Origin: Enterobacter sp. Bisph1
Lineage (GTDB): Bacteria; Pseudomonadota; Gammaproteobacteria; Enterobacterales; Enterobacteriaceae
Direction: 5' to 3'
NCBI RefSeq assembly: GCF_000814905.1
Contig: NZ_JXAG01000033.1
Span: 62,001-126,000 of the forward strand
Length of the DNA: 64,000 bases
Shown in pieces: positions 1-9,831 of the stretch. A program made the translations under genes and the position numbers. Position 1 is the first letter of the stretch. Each line of letters begins with the position of its first letter. The notes below the pieces were generated by a model that saw only the letters and a program-made list of their open reading frames with translations, searched no databases and was not told where the DNA came from.

Positions 1-445
1 GAAAGAGGCCAGCCAGCTCGCGCCGCAAAACAGCGAAATCACCCTGCTGCTGGCGGAAACGCTGATTGAACTGAACCGCGCCGATGAAGCCGAAGCGGTG
101 CTGAAAACGGTTCCTCTGCAGGATCAGGACACACGTTACCAGGGGTTGGTCGCGCAGATTGAACTGCTGAAAAAAGCCGCGGATACCCCGGAGATTCAGC
201 AGCTGCAACAGCAGGTGGCAGAGAATCCCCAGGACGCGATGCTGGCAACGCAGCTGGCCCTGCAGCTGCATCAGGTAGGTCGCAATGAAGAAGCGCTGGA
301 GCTGCTGTTTAGCCATCTGCGCAAAGATCTGAGCGCCGCCGACGGTGAAGCGCGCAAGATGCTGCAAGAGATCCTTGCCGCCCTCGGGACCGGCGACGCC
401 CTCGCATCGAAATACCGCCGCCAGCTTTACTCCCTTCTCTATTAA
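1..445 (+). CDS. cnoX: Co-chaperone CnoX (YbbN), C-terminal part
   Basis: The reading frame is open from the first bases of the window and stops at 445, so only the C-terminal half (about 147 codons) is present. It consists of TPR-like helical repeats with Leu/Ala-rich amphipathic helices, matching the C-terminal domain of YbbN/CnoX. That family joins a thioredoxin-like domain to TPRs and holds oxidised, unfolding proteins for DnaK and GroEL in the cytoplasm. The thioredoxin domain lies outside the window. The neighbour qmcA follows on the same strand, as in E. coli. Identification rests on recognisable C-terminal sequence and synteny. Confidence 0.9.
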   Translation, partial: KEASQLAPQNSEITLLLAETLIELNRADEAEAVLKTVPLQDQDTRYQGLVAQIELLKKAADTPEIQQLQQQVAENPQDAMLATQLALQLHQVGRNEEALELLFSHLRKDLSAADGEARKMLQEILAALGTGDALASKYRRQLYSLLY

Positions 446-530
446 GGTTTCCTACTGATTTTGGCGATCGGGCTGTTTTGATCGTCAAATGGGGCTAAGA
501 TGGCATCAAATTAAACAGGAGGTTTTTTTG

Positions 531-1445
531 ATGCCAATCGTCATTCTCGTTCTTATCTTCGTCGCGCTGGTGGTGGTTATCTCCGGCGTGAAAATTGTCC
601 CGCAAGGCTTCCAGTGGACCGTGGAACGCTTTGGCCGCTTTACGCGCACCCTACAGCCGGGGTTAAGCCTGGTGGTGCCGTTTATGGATCGCATTGGTCG
701 CAAGATCAATATGATGGAACAGGTGCTTGATATCCCCTCACAGGAAGTTATCTCCAAAGATAACGCCAACGTCACCATTGATGCGGTGTGCTTTATTCAA
801 GTTATCGACGCGCCGCGCGCCGCCTATGAGGTGAGCAACCTGGAGCTGGCGATCATTAATCTGACGATGACTAACATCCGTACCGTGCTCGGCTCGATGG
901 AGCTGGACGAAATGCTCTCCCAGCGCGACAGCATCAACACGCGACTGCTGCATATTGTCGATGAAGCCACCAATCCGTGGGGAATTAAAGTTACCCGTAT
1001 TGAAATCCGCGATGTGCGCCCGCCGGCCGAGTTGATTGCCTCGATGAACGCGCAGATGAAAGCTGAACGTACCAAACGCGCCTATATCCTTGAAGCCGAA
1101 GGGATTCGCCAGGCGGAGATCCTTAAAGCCGAAGGGGAGAAACAGTCGCAGATCCTTAAAGCGGAAGGCGAACGTCAATCTGCTTTCCTGCAGGCGGAAG
1201 CGCGTGAACGTTCGGCAGAAGCGGAAGCCCGCGCGACGCAAATGGTATCTGAAGCGATTGCCGCCGGGGACATTCAGGCGGTGAACTACTTTGTGGCGCA
1301 GAAATATACCGACGCGCTGCAGCAAATCGGCTCCTCGAGTAACAGCAAAGTGGTGATGATGCCCCTCGATGCCAGTAGCCTGATGGGTTCCATCGCCGGG
1401 ATCGCCGAACTGGTCAAAGATAGCGCCGGCGAGCGTAAAAAATGA
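531..1445 (+). CDS. qmcA: SPFH/stomatin-family membrane protein QmcA
   Basis: 304 residues, against about 305 in E. coli. An N-terminal hydrophobic segment (residues 2-20) anchors the protein in the inner membrane. It is followed by a prohibitin/SPFH (Band 7) domain, then a charged coiled coil with repeated EAEG/KAEGE units (about residues 195-245). The start at 531 has an AGGAGG ribosome site at 517-522; an in-frame ATG at 489 lacks one. QmcA is implicated in membrane protein quality control with FtsH/HflKC-type assemblies. The stop overlaps the start of ybbJ by four bases, so the two are translationally coupled; NfeD-like partners of SPFH proteins are usual. Confidence 0.95.
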   Translation: MPIVILVLIFVALVVVISGVKIVPQGFQWTVERFGRFTRTLQPGLSLVVPFMDRIGRKINMMEQVLDIPSQEVISKDNANVTIDAVCFIQVIDAPRAAYEVSNLELAIINLTMTNIRTVLGSMELDEMLSQRDSINTRLLHIVDEATNPWGIKVTRIEIRDVRPPAELIASMNAQMKAERTKRAYILEAEGIRQAEILKAEGEKQSQILKAEGERQSAFLQAEARERSAEAEARATQMVSEAIAAGDIQAVNYFVAQKYTDALQQIGSSSNSKVVMMPLDASSLMGSIAGIAELVKDSAGERKK

Positions 1446-1903
1446 TTGCCGCCCTGCTGCTCGAACATACGCATCTTGCCTGGCTGGTGCTTGGCGGGCT
1501 GTTGCTGGCCGCAGAAATGCTCGGCGGCAATGGCTATTTGCTGTGGAGCGGTATCGCGGCGGTGCTGACTGGATTGCTGGCGTGGCTTATTCCCTTCGGC
1601 TGGGAGTGGCAGGGCGTGCTGTTTGCCGTGCTGACCATGCTGGCCGCCTGGCTGTGGTGGCAATGGCTGTCGCGGCGGGTAAAAGCGCAAAAGCCTGCCG
1701 ATGCGACGCTGAATCTGCGTGGCCAGCAGCTAACCGGGCGTCGTTTCCAGCTGGAAAACGCGCTGGTCAACGGCCGTGGGCATATGCGCGTCGGTGACAG
1801 TTCGTGGCCGGTGAGCGCCGATGAGGATCTTGCCGCCGGTACGCGCGTGGAGGTGATCGCCGTAGAAGGCATCACGTTACGCATTAAAGCCGTGCAGGAT
1901 TAA
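1442..1903 (+). CDS. ybbJ: NfeD-like inner-membrane protein YbbJ
   Basis: 153 residues, family-typical. Two to three hydrophobic segments (about 5-25 and 30-72) precede a soluble beta-rich C-terminal domain (about 85-150) of the OB-fold NfeD type, with conserved Gly and Val positions. It overlaps qmcA in an ATGA arrangement, and NfeD/SPFH pairs are thought to act together in membrane microdomains or protein quality control. The exact biochemical role is not established. A strong hairpin follows at 1911, ending the qmcA-ybbJ transcript. Confidence 0.92.
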   Translation: MIAALLLEHTHLAWLVLGGLLLAAEMLGGNGYLLWSGIAAVLTGLLAWLIPFGWEWQGVLFAVLTMLAAWLWWQWLSRRVKAQKPADATLNLRGQQLTGRRFQLENALVNGRGHMRVGDSSWPVSADEDLAAGTRVEVIAVEGITLRIKAVQD

Positions 1904-1910
1904 CAGATAG

Positions 1911-1940
1911 CAGGGAGTGTACGCACTCCCTGTCATTCTT
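1911..1940 (+). terminator. Terminator after qmcA-ybbJ
   Basis: A perfect 9-bp inverted repeat, CAGGGAGTG (1911-1919) and CACTCCCTG (1924-1932), has a 4-base loop and is followed by a T-containing tail (TCATTCTT). It lies just after the ybbJ stop and before the convergent cueR gene. Confidence 0.7.
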
Positions 1941-1987
1941 GAACGCTAGCAAACGGCGTTGTGCATGCCAATCCGCAGCCGTTTTTC

Positions 1988-2395
1988 TCAGCCCTTCCCG
2001 TGATGGCAACAGCCAGAAAGGTTATCAATAATCGGGCAATCAGCCCCGTCATCGCCCGGACAGGCTTCCGCCAGCGCCAGCAGCTGCAACCGCATATCTT
2101 GCAGCTCGCTGATATGGCGTTCGATCTCAGCCACTTTTTGTAAGGTACGCGCTTTCACATCGGCGCTGTGGCGGGACGGGTTATTAAACAGATTCACCAG
2201 CTCGCCGCACTCTTCCAGATTAAATCCCACCTGGCGTGCCTGGCGCAGCAGCGTCAGTTCAAACAGATGCTGTTGGTTGTAACTGCGGTAGCCGTTGTCG
2301 CTGCGCAGCGGCGGCGTCACCAGCCCTTTCTCTTCATAGAAGCGAATTGCTTTGCTGGTTAAACCGGTTCTTTTTGCCACATCGCTGATATTCAT
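1988..2395 (-). CDS. cueR: Copper-sensing MerR-family activator CueR
   Basis: 135 residues, the same length as E. coli CueR. The N-terminal MerR winged helix (residues 1-70) begins with the [12 protein letters not shown] motif, followed by a dimerisation helix (about 80-108). The Cu(I)-binding loop has Cys112 and Cys120, with a C-terminal Cys/His-rich tail (GCCHHG). CueR binds Cu(I), Ag(I) or Au(I) with very high affinity and activates copA (and cueO elsewhere) by twisting a promoter with a long spacer. It is divergent from copA with the CueR-type promoter between them. In E. coli ybaS and ybaT lie between cueR and copA; here the two are directly adjacent. Confidence 0.97.
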   Translation of the reverse strand: MNISDVAKRTGLTSKAIRFYEEKGLVTPPLRSDNGYRSYNQQHLFELTLLRQARQVGFNLEECGELVNLFNNPSRHSADVKARTLQKVAEIERHISELQDMRLQLLALAEACPGDDGADCPIIDNLSGCCHHGKG

Positions 2396-2538
2396 CTTTC
2401 CCCCTTACTGCCGCAGCCTGAGACTTTCAATAGTAAACATCACGCCGTGTTAGAACAAATATCTGCCGCTGATAACGGCACTTAATTCCCTGTTCAACAT
2501 TCAAATTATGCCCCCGGTGCTATTTAAAGGATAAAGCC

Positions 2539-2569
2539 TTGACCTTTACCTTGCTGGAAGGTTTAAGCT
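2539..2569 (+). promoter_or_regulatory. copA promoter with CueR operator
   Basis: The -35 element TTGACC (2539-2544) is separated by 19 bp from a -10-like TAAGCT (2564-2569). The long spacer holds the dyad ACCTTTACC...GGAAGGT (2542-2562). This matches the known E. coli copA promoter (ACCTTCC-type arms) with a small change in the left arm. The over-long spacer is the hallmark of MerR-family activation by DNA distortion. Confidence 0.9.
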
Positions 2570-2612
2570 TCTACACAGTCATTGTTAAAGCTTCACCCAT
2601 AAGGAGATTGAT

Positions 2613-5111
2613 ATGTCTCATACCATAGAGCTGAACCTGGATGGCCTCTCCTGCGGCCATTGCGTTAAACGCGTGAAAGAGAGCCTGGAAAAACGCCCCG
2701 ATGTTGAACAGGCGGAGGTTACTATTGAACGTGCGGAAGTCACCGGCAGCGCCAGCGCTGACGCGCTGATCGAAACTATAAAAGAAGCCGGATACGGTGC
2801 GAGCTTAAGCCACCCAAAGGCTAAACCGCTGGCAGAGTCATCACTCCCGTCGGAAGCACTGACAGCGGCCGCAACCGAGCTTCCGGCAGCTCACGAAATT
2901 GATGACAGCCAACAGCTGTTGATCAACGGCATGAGCTGCGCCAGCTGTGTCTCCCGGGTGCAAAAAGCCTTACAGGCGGTGCCGGGGGTTACGCAGGCAC
3001 GGGTCAACCTGGCGGAACGCACTGCGCTGGTTATGGGCAGCGCGCCCGCCGCTGAATTAGTCAGCGCCGTAGAGAACGCCGGTTACGGTGCTGAAGCGAT
3101 CGAAGATGATATTAAACGCCGCGAGCGCCAGCAGGAAACCGCCCTCGCCACCATGAAGCGCTTCCGCTGGCAGGCGATTGTCGCCCTGCTGGTGGGCATT
3201 CCGATTATGGTGTGGGGCATGCTGGGCGATAACATGATGGTCACCGACGCCAACCGCTCGCTATGGCTGGTTATCGGTCTTGTTACTTTGGCGGTAATGG
3301 TATTTGCCGGCGGGCATTTCTATACCAGCGCATGGAAAAGTCTGCGCAACGGCACCGCCACGATGGATACGCTGGTGGCCCTCGGTACCGGCGCGGCCTG
3401 GCTCTACTCGATGAGCGTCAACGTTTGGCCCCACTGGTTCCCAATGGAAGCTCGCCATCTCTATTATGAAGCCAGCGCGATGATCATTGGCTTGATTAAC
3501 CTCGGTCATATGCTGGAGGCCCGCGCACGCCAGCGCTCGTCGAAAGCCCTTGAGCGTCTGCTCGATTTAACCCCGCCAACCGCGCGCGTGGTCAGCGAAG
3601 AGGGTGAAAAAAACCTGCCGCTGGCGGAAGTCCAGCCGGGAATGACGTTGCGCCTGACCACCGGCGATCGCGTACCGGTCGATGGCGAAATCCGCCAGGG
3701 TGAAGCCTGGTTCGATGAAGCGATGCTGACGGGCGAACCGGTGCCGCAGAAAAAAAGCAGCGGTGACACGGTGCATGCCGGAACGGTGGTGCAGGACGGT
3801 AGCGTGCTGTTTACCGCCAGCGCCGTTGGTAGCCACACCACCCTTTCACGCATTATTCGCATGGTGCGCCAGGCCCAAAGCAGTAAACCGGAAATCGGCC
3901 AGCTCGCCGACCGCATTTCGGCGGTGTTTGTACCGGTAGTCGTCGCTATCGCGCTTGTGAGCGGCGCGGTCTGGTATTTCTTCGGCCCGGCACCGCAAAT
4001 CGTCTATACGCTGGTTATTGCTACTACGGTGCTGATTATCGCCTGCCCTTGCGCCCTCGGTCTGGCGACGCCGATGTCGATTATTTCCGGGGTCGGTCGC
4101 GCCGCCGAGTTTGGCGTGCTGGTGCGTGATGCCGATGCGCTGCAGCGCGCCAGCACGCTCGACACTATCGTATTTGATAAAACCGGCACCCTGACGCGGG
4201 GGAAACCAGAAGTGGTCAGTGTTAAAACCCTGGAGGTCGATGAGGCTGCGGCATTGCGTCTGGCGGCGGCGCTTGAGCAGGGTTCCAGCCATCCGCTGGC
4301 ACGCGCGATTATTGAAAAAGCCGCCGTCGATACGCTGCCGGTAGTTGATCAGTTCCGCACCCTGCGCGGGCTGGGCGTAAGCGGCAACGTTGAGGGCCGC
4401 AACGTGCTGCTTGGTAATCAGGCGCTGTTGGCTGAGCACAACGTCGATACCCGCGCCTTCGACACGGAAATAACCGCCCAGGCCAGCCTCGGCGCCACGC
4501 CGGTTCTACTGGCGGTTGACGGTATAGCGGCGGCGCTGTTTGCCATTCGCGATCCGCTGCGTGAAGACAGCATCGAAGCCCTGCAGCGACTGCATCGTGA
4601 CGGCTATCGGCTGGTAATGCTGACCGGGGATAACCCCACCACCGCGAATGCTATTGCCAAAGAAGCCGGTATTGATGAGGTCATCGCCGGAGTGCTGCCG
4701 GACGGTAAAGCCGAGGCGATTAAAAACCTGCAGCAGCAGGGCCGCCAGGTGGCGATGGTCGGCGATGGCATTAACGATGCCCCGGCGCTGGCGCAGGCAG
4801 ACGTCGGTATCGCCATGGGCGGTGGCAGCGATGTGGCGATTGAAACCGCCGCCATTACGCTTATGCGCCACAGCCTGCTGGGGGTTGCCGATGCGCTGGC
4901 GATTGCCAAAGCGACGTTGCGCAATATGAAACAGAACCTGCTCGGCGCGTTTGTCTATAACTCACTGGGCATCCCGATTGCCGCCGGTATTCTGTGGCCG
5001 CTAACCGGCACGCTGCTAAGCCCGGTGGTTGCGGGCGCGGCCATGGCGCTGTCGTCAATTACCGTCGTCAGTAACGCCAACCGCCTGCTGCGCTTTAAAC
5101 CTCGTCAGTAA
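2613..5111 (+). CDS. copA: Cu(I)-exporting P1B-type ATPase CopA
   Basis: 832 residues (E. coli 834), with an AAGGAG ribosome site at 2601. Two N-terminal heavy-metal domains have CxxC motifs at Cys14/Cys17 and Cys109/Cys112. Eight membrane helices follow, with the CPC metal-translocation motif (IIACPCALG), the phosphorylation site DKTGT, the SHPLARA nucleotide-binding motif and the GDGIND hinge. CopA pumps Cu(I) from cytoplasm to periplasm using ATP. Transcription is driven by CueR from the promoter at 2539. The gene also carries a programmed frameshift after the first metal domain (see 2813). Confidence 0.98.
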   Translation: MSHTIELNLDGLSCGHCVKRVKESLEKRPDVEQAEVTIERAEVTGSASADALIETIKEAGYGASLSHPKAKPLAESSLPSEALTAAATELPAAHEIDDSQQLLINGMSCASCVSRVQKALQAVPGVTQARVNLAERTALVMGSAPAAELVSAVENAGYGAEAIEDDIKRRERQQETALATMKRFRWQAIVALLVGIPIMVWGMLGDNMMVTDANRSLWLVIGLVTLAVMVFAGGHFYTSAWKSLRNGTATMDTLVALGTGAAWLYSMSVNVWPHWFPMEARHLYYEASAMIIGLINLGHMLEARARQRSSKALERLLDLTPPTARVVSEEGEKNLPLAEVQPGMTLRLTTGDRVPVDGEIRQGEAWFDEAMLTGEPVPQKKSSGDTVHAGTVVQDGSVLFTASAVGSHTTLSRIIRMVRQAQSSKPEIGQLADRISAVFVPVVVAIALVSGAVWYFFGPAPQIVYTLVIATTVLIIACPCALGLATPMSIISGVGRAAEFGVLVRDADALQRASTLDTIVFDKTGTLTRGKPEVVSVKTLEVDEAAALRLAAALEQGSSHPLARAIIEKAAVDTLPVVDQFRTLRGLGVSGNVEGRNVLLGNQALLAEHNVDTRAFDTEITAQASLGATPVLLAVDGIAAALFAIRDPLREDSIEALQRLHRDGYRLVMLTGDNPTTANAIAKEAGIDEVIAGVLPDGKAEAIKNLQQQGRQVAMVGDGINDAPALAQADVGIAMGGGSDVAIETAAITLMRHSLLGVADALAIAKATLRNMKQNLLGAFVYNSLGIPIAAGILWPLTGTLLSPVVAGAAMALSSITVVSNANRLLRFKPRQ
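2813..2824 (+). other. Programmed -1 frameshift site producing CopA(Z)
   Basis: The heptamer CCCAAAG (2813-2819) is in the correct phase (C CCA AAG) at codons 67-69 of copA. After a -1 slip the next codons are GGC then TAA (2822-2824), giving a 70-residue product. It holds only the first metal-binding domain and ends in Gly. This matches the described E. coli CopA(Z) copper chaperone, also 70 residues and also made by frameshifting at CCCAAAG. A downstream stimulatory RNA fold is expected but was not modelled. Confidence 0.85.
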
Positions 5112-5118
5112 CCGCCTG

Positions 5119-5144
5119 CCCCGCCGCTTCTTCGGCGGGGTTTG
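5119..5144 (+). terminator. Terminator after copA
   Basis: An 8-bp GC-rich stem, CCCCGCCG (5119-5126) with CGGCGGGG (5133-5140), has a 6-base loop and a short TTTG tail. It begins eight bases after the copA stop. Confidence 0.7.
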
Positions 5145-5195
5145 CACCTTCCAGCCGCGCGCGCTAGCATGAGTGTTTTCCTTCAGGACGCGCGT

Positions 5196-6005
5196 ATGAG
5201 TCTGTTTCAACGGTTGAAAACCTTTTTTCGCGCGCTGCGTGTGCGTCACTATGACTGGCCGGCGCTGGATGTGGATCTGCCCGGCGGTCGCCATCTGCAC
5301 CTGGTGGGCAGCATTCATATGGGCACTCACGGTATGTCGCCGCTCCCGGCGCAGCTGATGGAAAAGCTGCGCGAAGCCGATGCGCTGATCGTCGAAGCCG
5401 ATATTGCCGGTTCTGATTCCCCATTCGATAACCTGCCGCCCGCTGAACCGCTGGATCAGCGTCTGAGCACCGAACTTCTCGCCCAGCTTGATAATACGCT
5501 GCAAACGCTGTCGCTCTCCCGAAGCGAGTTTGAGACACGTCCGGCATGGCATATCGCGCTGGTGCTGCAGGCCACCCAGGCGCAGCGGCTGGGCTTGCGC
5601 CCGGAATACGGCATCGACTATCAGTTACTGCGGGCCGCTCAGCACTATCAGACAAAAATAGTGGAACTGGAAGGAACCAACAGTCAGTTGGATATCCTGC
5701 GCCGGTTACCCGATGAAGGGAATGAGCTGTTACAGGATACGCTGACGCACTGGCATGAGAACGCGCGTTTGTTGCAGGTGATGATGAGCTGGTGGCTGGA
5801 AAACCCGCCCGCAGAGGCGGATTTGACGCTGCCGTCGACGTTTAGCCAGTCGCTGCATGATGTGCTGATGCATCAACGTAATCGGGCATGGTGCGAGCGC
5901 TTATTCGAACTGCCGCCGGGTCGCTACGTGGTGGCAGCGGGCGCACTGCATCTGTATGGCGAGGGCAACCTGCCGGCGCTGCTGCGGGCAAAAGCCGCGC
6001 AATAG
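5196..6005 (+). CDS. ybaP: TraB/GumN-family protein YbaP
   Basis: 269 residues (E. coli YbaP about 264). The start at 5196 ([10 protein letters not shown]) aligns with the family start; longer in-frame starts at 5142 lack support. It has the GumN/TraB/PrgY motifs: an N-terminal [10 protein letters not shown] segment (about residues 36-45), an acidic VEAD motif (about 70), and a C-terminal [11 protein letters not shown] motif. The glycine/histidine/glutamate set suggests a metal-dependent, perhaps proteolytic, fold, but no activity is proven. It lies between copA and ybaK, as in E. coli. Confidence 0.9.
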   Translation: MSLFQRLKTFFRALRVRHYDWPALDVDLPGGRHLHLVGSIHMGTHGMSPLPAQLMEKLREADALIVEADIAGSDSPFDNLPPAEPLDQRLSTELLAQLDNTLQTLSLSRSEFETRPAWHIALVLQATQAQRLGLRPEYGIDYQLLRAAQHYQTKIVELEGTNSQLDILRRLPDEGNELLQDTLTHWHENARLLQVMMSWWLENPPAEADLTLPSTFSQSLHDVLMHQRNRAWCERLFELPPGRYVVAAGALHLYGEGNLPALLRAKAAQ

Positions 6006-6084
6006 CGCAAGATGGTACTATTTTTGCCCACGACAACAGGCGTATGCTAAGCGCCGTGTGATGACTGTGGTAAGAAGGATTGTT

Positions 6085-6564
6085 ATGACCCCCGCCGTAA
6101 AGTTACTCGAAAAAAACAACATTCATTTTCAGGTTCATACCTACGATCACGATCCCAGTGAAACCAATTTTGGCGACGAAGTGGTGCGCAAGCTGGGGCT
6201 GAATGCCGATCGAGTTTATAAAACCCTGTTGGTAGCTATCAACGGCGACATGAAACAGTTGGCGGTGGCGGTGACGCCGGTTGCCGGACAGCTGGATCTG
6301 AAAAAAGTCGCCAAAGCGCTCGGTGCGAAAAAAGTCGATATGGCCGATCCGTTAGTTGCCCAACGCACGACCGGTTATCTGGTGGGCGGCATTAGCCCGC
6401 TGGGACAGAAAAAACGCCTGCCGACGCTGATTGATGCCCCGGCGCAGGCCTTTGAGTCGATTTATGTTTCCGGCGGCAAGCGCGGGCTGGATATTGAACT
6501 TGCGGCAAGCGATCTGGCAAAAATGCTCGAGGCAAAATTTGCCGACATCGCCCGCCGCGATTAA
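6085..6564 (+). CDS. ybaK: Cys-tRNA(Pro)/Cys-tRNA(Cys) deacylase YbaK
   Basis: 159 residues, almost identical in pattern to E. coli YbaK and one YbaK/ProX editing domain throughout. The start at 6085 ([10 protein letters not shown]) is chosen because it matches the family and follows an AAGGAT ribosome site. It hydrolyses Cys mischarged onto tRNA(Pro) in trans with prolyl-tRNA synthetase. Key visible features are the conserved Lys of DRVYKTL and the [10 protein letters not shown] loop. It is convergent with ushA. The 79-bp gap to ybaP is short and lacks the ChiX sRNA found there in E. coli. Confidence 0.95.
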   Translation: MTPAVKLLEKNNIHFQVHTYDHDPSETNFGDEVVRKLGLNADRVYKTLLVAINGDMKQLAVAVTPVAGQLDLKKVAKALGAKKVDMADPLVAQRTTGYLVGGISPLGQKKRLPTLIDAPAQAFESIYVSGGKRGLDIELAASDLAKMLEAKFADIARRD

Positions 6565-6580
6565 CGGTTAGGGGGGCGAG

Positions 6581-8233
6581 TTACTGCCAGCTCACCTCGC
6601 CTTTCGGCTCGAAAGCGTTCGCATCCAGCGGCGAGTTTTTCTCGATAAACTCTTTTAGCACCTCGGCATCAATAAAGCCGGTATTCACATAGCCGGCTTT
6701 ATCATCCAGCCGCGGGTAGCCATCCCCGCCGGTGGCATTGAAACTCAGGGTCGCCAGGCGGTAACTTTTTGCCTCATCAATCGGTTCGCCTTTGATTTTC
6801 ACATCACTCAGCTTGCCCCCTTTCGCGACAAAGCTGACGTTAGCGAACTGCGGATAAGCACCTGAATCCGGCTTCATCTGCGCCACAGCGGTCAGGTAAT
6901 CCATCAACTCTTTCCCCGTCAGGTTGACATACACCAGCGTGTTGCCAAACGGCTGCACTTTCAGCACGTCTTTGTAGGTAATATCGCCCGCTTCGATAGA
7001 GTCACGCACGCCGCCGCCGCTCATGACCGCCAGATCCGCGCTGGTGCGCGCCATTTGCGCCGCGAGGATTACCCGTGCAAGGTTGGTTTGGACAAAGCGA
7101 ACTTTGCTGCGATCCCCTTCGAGATGACCGTTTGTATTACCAATTTTCACCTCCAGCTGCGCTTTGCCTTTGTTCTGGAACGGCGTCAGCATAGAGAGCA
7201 TCTGCGGGTTTTCAGCGATTTCCGGGGTGTAGAGCACGCGTTCAGTTTTGCCGTTGTCGTAGGTGATTTTCTTCTTCAGATTGACGGGAATCAGTTGGTA
7301 GCGCACCAGTTTCATCTCACCGTTGCGGAACTGAAAGTCTGCGCGACCGACATATTTACCCCACTCATGCGCCTGGACAATCCAGATACCGTTTTGTTGA
7401 TCCGGCGCGCATGGCGTACCCGGCACATAATCGACCTGCTTTTTATTTTCTGAGGCCATACAGACCGGATCCTGCGAGTGTCCGCCGACAATCATTGCCA
7501 GCGCGCCTTTTGGCAGGCTGCGCGCCATCTCAACATCCCCCGGCGCGTTCGAACCATGCTCACCGTTGTCGTAATGGCCCATATGGGTGGTTGCAAGGAT
7601 CACGTCCGGTTTTTCATTTTGATTGAGTTCAGAGATAACCAGCTTCGCTTCGTCGGCGGGTTTGCGAAATTCAATATCGTTGAAAAACTCCGGGTTACCA
7701 ATTTTCGCCGTGTCGTCGGTGGTTAAACCGATAACGGCAATTTTGAGCCCCTGCCGATTGAAGATCATCCACGGTTTAAACAGGCGCTGGCCGGTACTTT
7801 TTTGATAAATGTTGGCGGAAAGGAACGGGAATTTCGCCCATTTTTCCTGCTGGCGCAGCACGGTTAAGGGATTATCAAATTCATGATTACCTACCGCCAT
7901 TGCATCGTAGCCAATCAGGTTCATCCCGCGAAAATCGGGTTCCGCATCCTGCAGATCTGATTCCGGTACGCCGGTATTGATATCGCCGCCAGAGAGCAAC
8001 AGCACGCTTCCGCCTGCGGCCGCGACTTCTTTGCGAATGCCATCCACCAGCGTTTTCTGCGCCGACAGGCCATATTCGCCATAATCACTGCGCCAGAAAT
8101 GGCCGTGATGGTCGTTAGTGTGCAAGATGGTGATGTTATAGGTCTTGTCCTTCTCATAGGCCTGTACCTGCAAGCTGACGAGGCCCAGTGCCGTCAGCAG
8201 CCCCAGCGTAATGCTTTGTTTTAATAAATTCAT
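6581..8233 (-). CDS. ushA: Periplasmic UDP-sugar hydrolase / 5'-nucleotidase UshA
   Basis: 550 residues, the family length. It has a Sec signal peptide (residues 1-25, cleavage after VQA). The N-terminal metallophosphatase domain has the ITILHTNDHHGHF and GNHEFD dimetal motifs, and the C-terminal 5'-nucleotidase substrate domain includes SGGGVRDSI and NATGGDGYPRL. It hydrolyses UDP-glucose and nucleotides in the periplasm so that nucleosides can be salvaged. It is divergent from fsr over a 170-bp promoter region. Confidence 0.97.
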   Translation of the reverse strand: MNLLKQSITLGLLTALGLVSLQVQAYEKDKTYNITILHTNDHHGHFWRSDYGEYGLSAQKTLVDGIRKEVAAAGGSVLLLSGGDINTGVPESDLQDAEPDFRGMNLIGYDAMAVGNHEFDNPLTVLRQQEKWAKFPFLSANIYQKSTGQRLFKPWMIFNRQGLKIAVIGLTTDDTAKIGNPEFFNDIEFRKPADEAKLVISELNQNEKPDVILATTHMGHYDNGEHGSNAPGDVEMARSLPKGALAMIVGGHSQDPVCMASENKKQVDYVPGTPCAPDQQNGIWIVQAHEWGKYVGRADFQFRNGEMKLVRYQLIPVNLKKKITYDNGKTERVLYTPEIAENPQMLSMLTPFQNKGKAQLEVKIGNTNGHLEGDRSKVRFVQTNLARVILAAQMARTSADLAVMSGGGVRDSIEAGDITYKDVLKVQPFGNTLVYVNLTGKELMDYLTAVAQMKPDSGAYPQFANVSFVAKGGKLSDVKIKGEPIDEAKSYRLATLSFNATGGDGYPRLDDKAGYVNTGFIDAEVLKEFIEKNSPLDANAFEPKGEVSWQ

Positions 8234-8403
8234 GCTTCTCTCTCTGACCTATTGATAAATTGAGAAATTACAGCGCCTGCAAATAATAGACAAATATGTA
8301 TGCAGAATCGTAACTTCCTTCAAACTTTCAGCAACACTATGGTAGATAGATAATCATTACCGTTTTGCGCTTCTAACATCGACTAACAACATACGTGGTA
8401 TTT

Positions 8404-9603
8404 ATGGCAATCAGTGAAACGTCGCAGCCAACGCCTGCTGCTCGCACCGCTTTCGGCATTCTTGGCGCTATCAGCATCTCACATCTGCTTAATGATATGA
8501 TTCAGTCCCTGCTACTGGCGATTTACCCGCTGTTGCAGGCTGATTTCTCGTTATCGTTTGTGCAGATTGGCTTTATTACCCTCACCTTCCAGGTCGCTTC
8601 TTCACTGCTCCAGCCGGTAGTGGGTTATCTCACCGACAAACATCCGATGCCGTGGTCGCTGCCGATCGGCATGTGTTTCACCCTGAGCGGGCTGGTGTTG
8701 CTGGCGCTGGCGGGCAGTTTTACCACCGTGCTTATCGCCGCCGCGCTGGTGGGGACAGGTTCATCGGTTTTCCATCCGGAATCGTCTCGCGTGGCGCGTA
8801 TGGCCTCCGGCGGTCGCCACGGGCTGGCACAATCCATTTTTCAGGTCGGCGGAAACTTTGGTAGCTCGTTAGGCCCGCTACTGGCGGCGGTGATCATTGC
8901 CCCGTATGGCAAAGGCAATGTCGCCTGGTTCGTGCTCGCGGCTCTGCTGGCGATCATTGTGCTGATGCAGGTCAGCCGCTGGTACGCCGCACAGCAGCGG
9001 GTGAATGGCGGTAAAAAATCAGCATTACTAATAAGTCCTCTGCCGCGCAACAAAGTGATTCTGGCGGTTAGCATCCTGCTGATCCTGATTTTTTCTAAAT
9101 ACTTCTATATGGCGAGTATTAGCAGCTATTTCACCTTTTATCTGATGCATAAGTTCGCTTTATCGGTGCAAAATGCCCAGATTCATCTGTTTATCTTCCT
9201 GTTTGCCGTTGCCGCAGGTACGGTAATCGGCGGGCCTTTGGGGGATAAAATTGGCAGAAAGTATGTCATTTGGGGCTCTATCCTCGGCGTCGCCCCTTTT
9301 ACGCTTCTTTTACCCTATGCAACGCTGTTCTGGACCGGCGTTTTAACGGTGATCATTGGTTTTGTGCTTGCTTCAGCTTTTTCGGCCATTCTGGTGTATG
9401 CACAAGAGCTTTTACCGGGGCGTATCGGCATGGTTTCCGGGCTGTTCTTTGGTTTTGCTTTCGGCATGGGAGGCCTTGGTGCTGCAGTGTTGGGGCTGGT
9501 TGCCGACCGCACCAGCATCGAGTTGGTTTATAAAATATGTGCTTTCCTGCCTTTACTCGGCATTCTGACCATATTCCTGCCCGATAATCGTCCACAACAC
9601 TGA
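8404..9603 (+). CDS. fsr: Fosmidomycin resistance MFS exporter Fsr
   Basis: 399 residues (E. coli 406). It has twelve hydrophobic segments of the major facilitator fold, the GDKIGRKYVIWGS signature between helices 8 and 9, and the near-invariant Fsr stretches HLLNDMIQS and SSVFHPESSR. The ATG at 8404 is preferred over a GTG at 8395 because MAISE aligns with the family start. It exports fosmidomycin in E. coli; the natural substrate is unknown. It is divergent from ushA. Confidence 0.94.
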   Translation: MAISETSQPTPAARTAFGILGAISISHLLNDMIQSLLLAIYPLLQADFSLSFVQIGFITLTFQVASSLLQPVVGYLTDKHPMPWSLPIGMCFTLSGLVLLALAGSFTTVLIAAALVGTGSSVFHPESSRVARMASGGRHGLAQSIFQVGGNFGSSLGPLLAAVIIAPYGKGNVAWFVLAALLAIIVLMQVSRWYAAQQRVNGGKKSALLISPLPRNKVILAVSILLILIFSKYFYMASISSYFTFYLMHKFALSVQNAQIHLFIFLFAVAAGTVIGGPLGDKIGRKYVIWGSILGVAPFTLLLPYATLFWTGVLTVIIGFVLASAFSAILVYAQELLPGRIGMVSGLFFGFAFGMGGLGAAVLGLVADRTSIELVYKICAFLPLLGILTIFLPDNRPQH

Positions 9604-9831
9604 TTTCAGCGCGGTCAAACTCCCTCTTTGGCCGCGTCTATCACCTGTATCTGTGCCCCCAACGCAGGATTAATGTTACGCAGAGGCCTGTGGTCTCTTT
9701 TTTTGCGTGAAATTACCGTTTTCTTCATAATTCAACAATTATTCATAAACAGATTTCGAAAAATTGTCATAAACTGTAACTCAGCATCGGTTATTAACCG
9801 TAGGATCCATGTATTAACGAAAGGAGACGGA

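Noticed and set aside
738-1325. 195-residue frame antisense to qmcA
   Set aside because: It mirrors the repetitive KAEGE coding region of qmcA; no ribosome site and no family.
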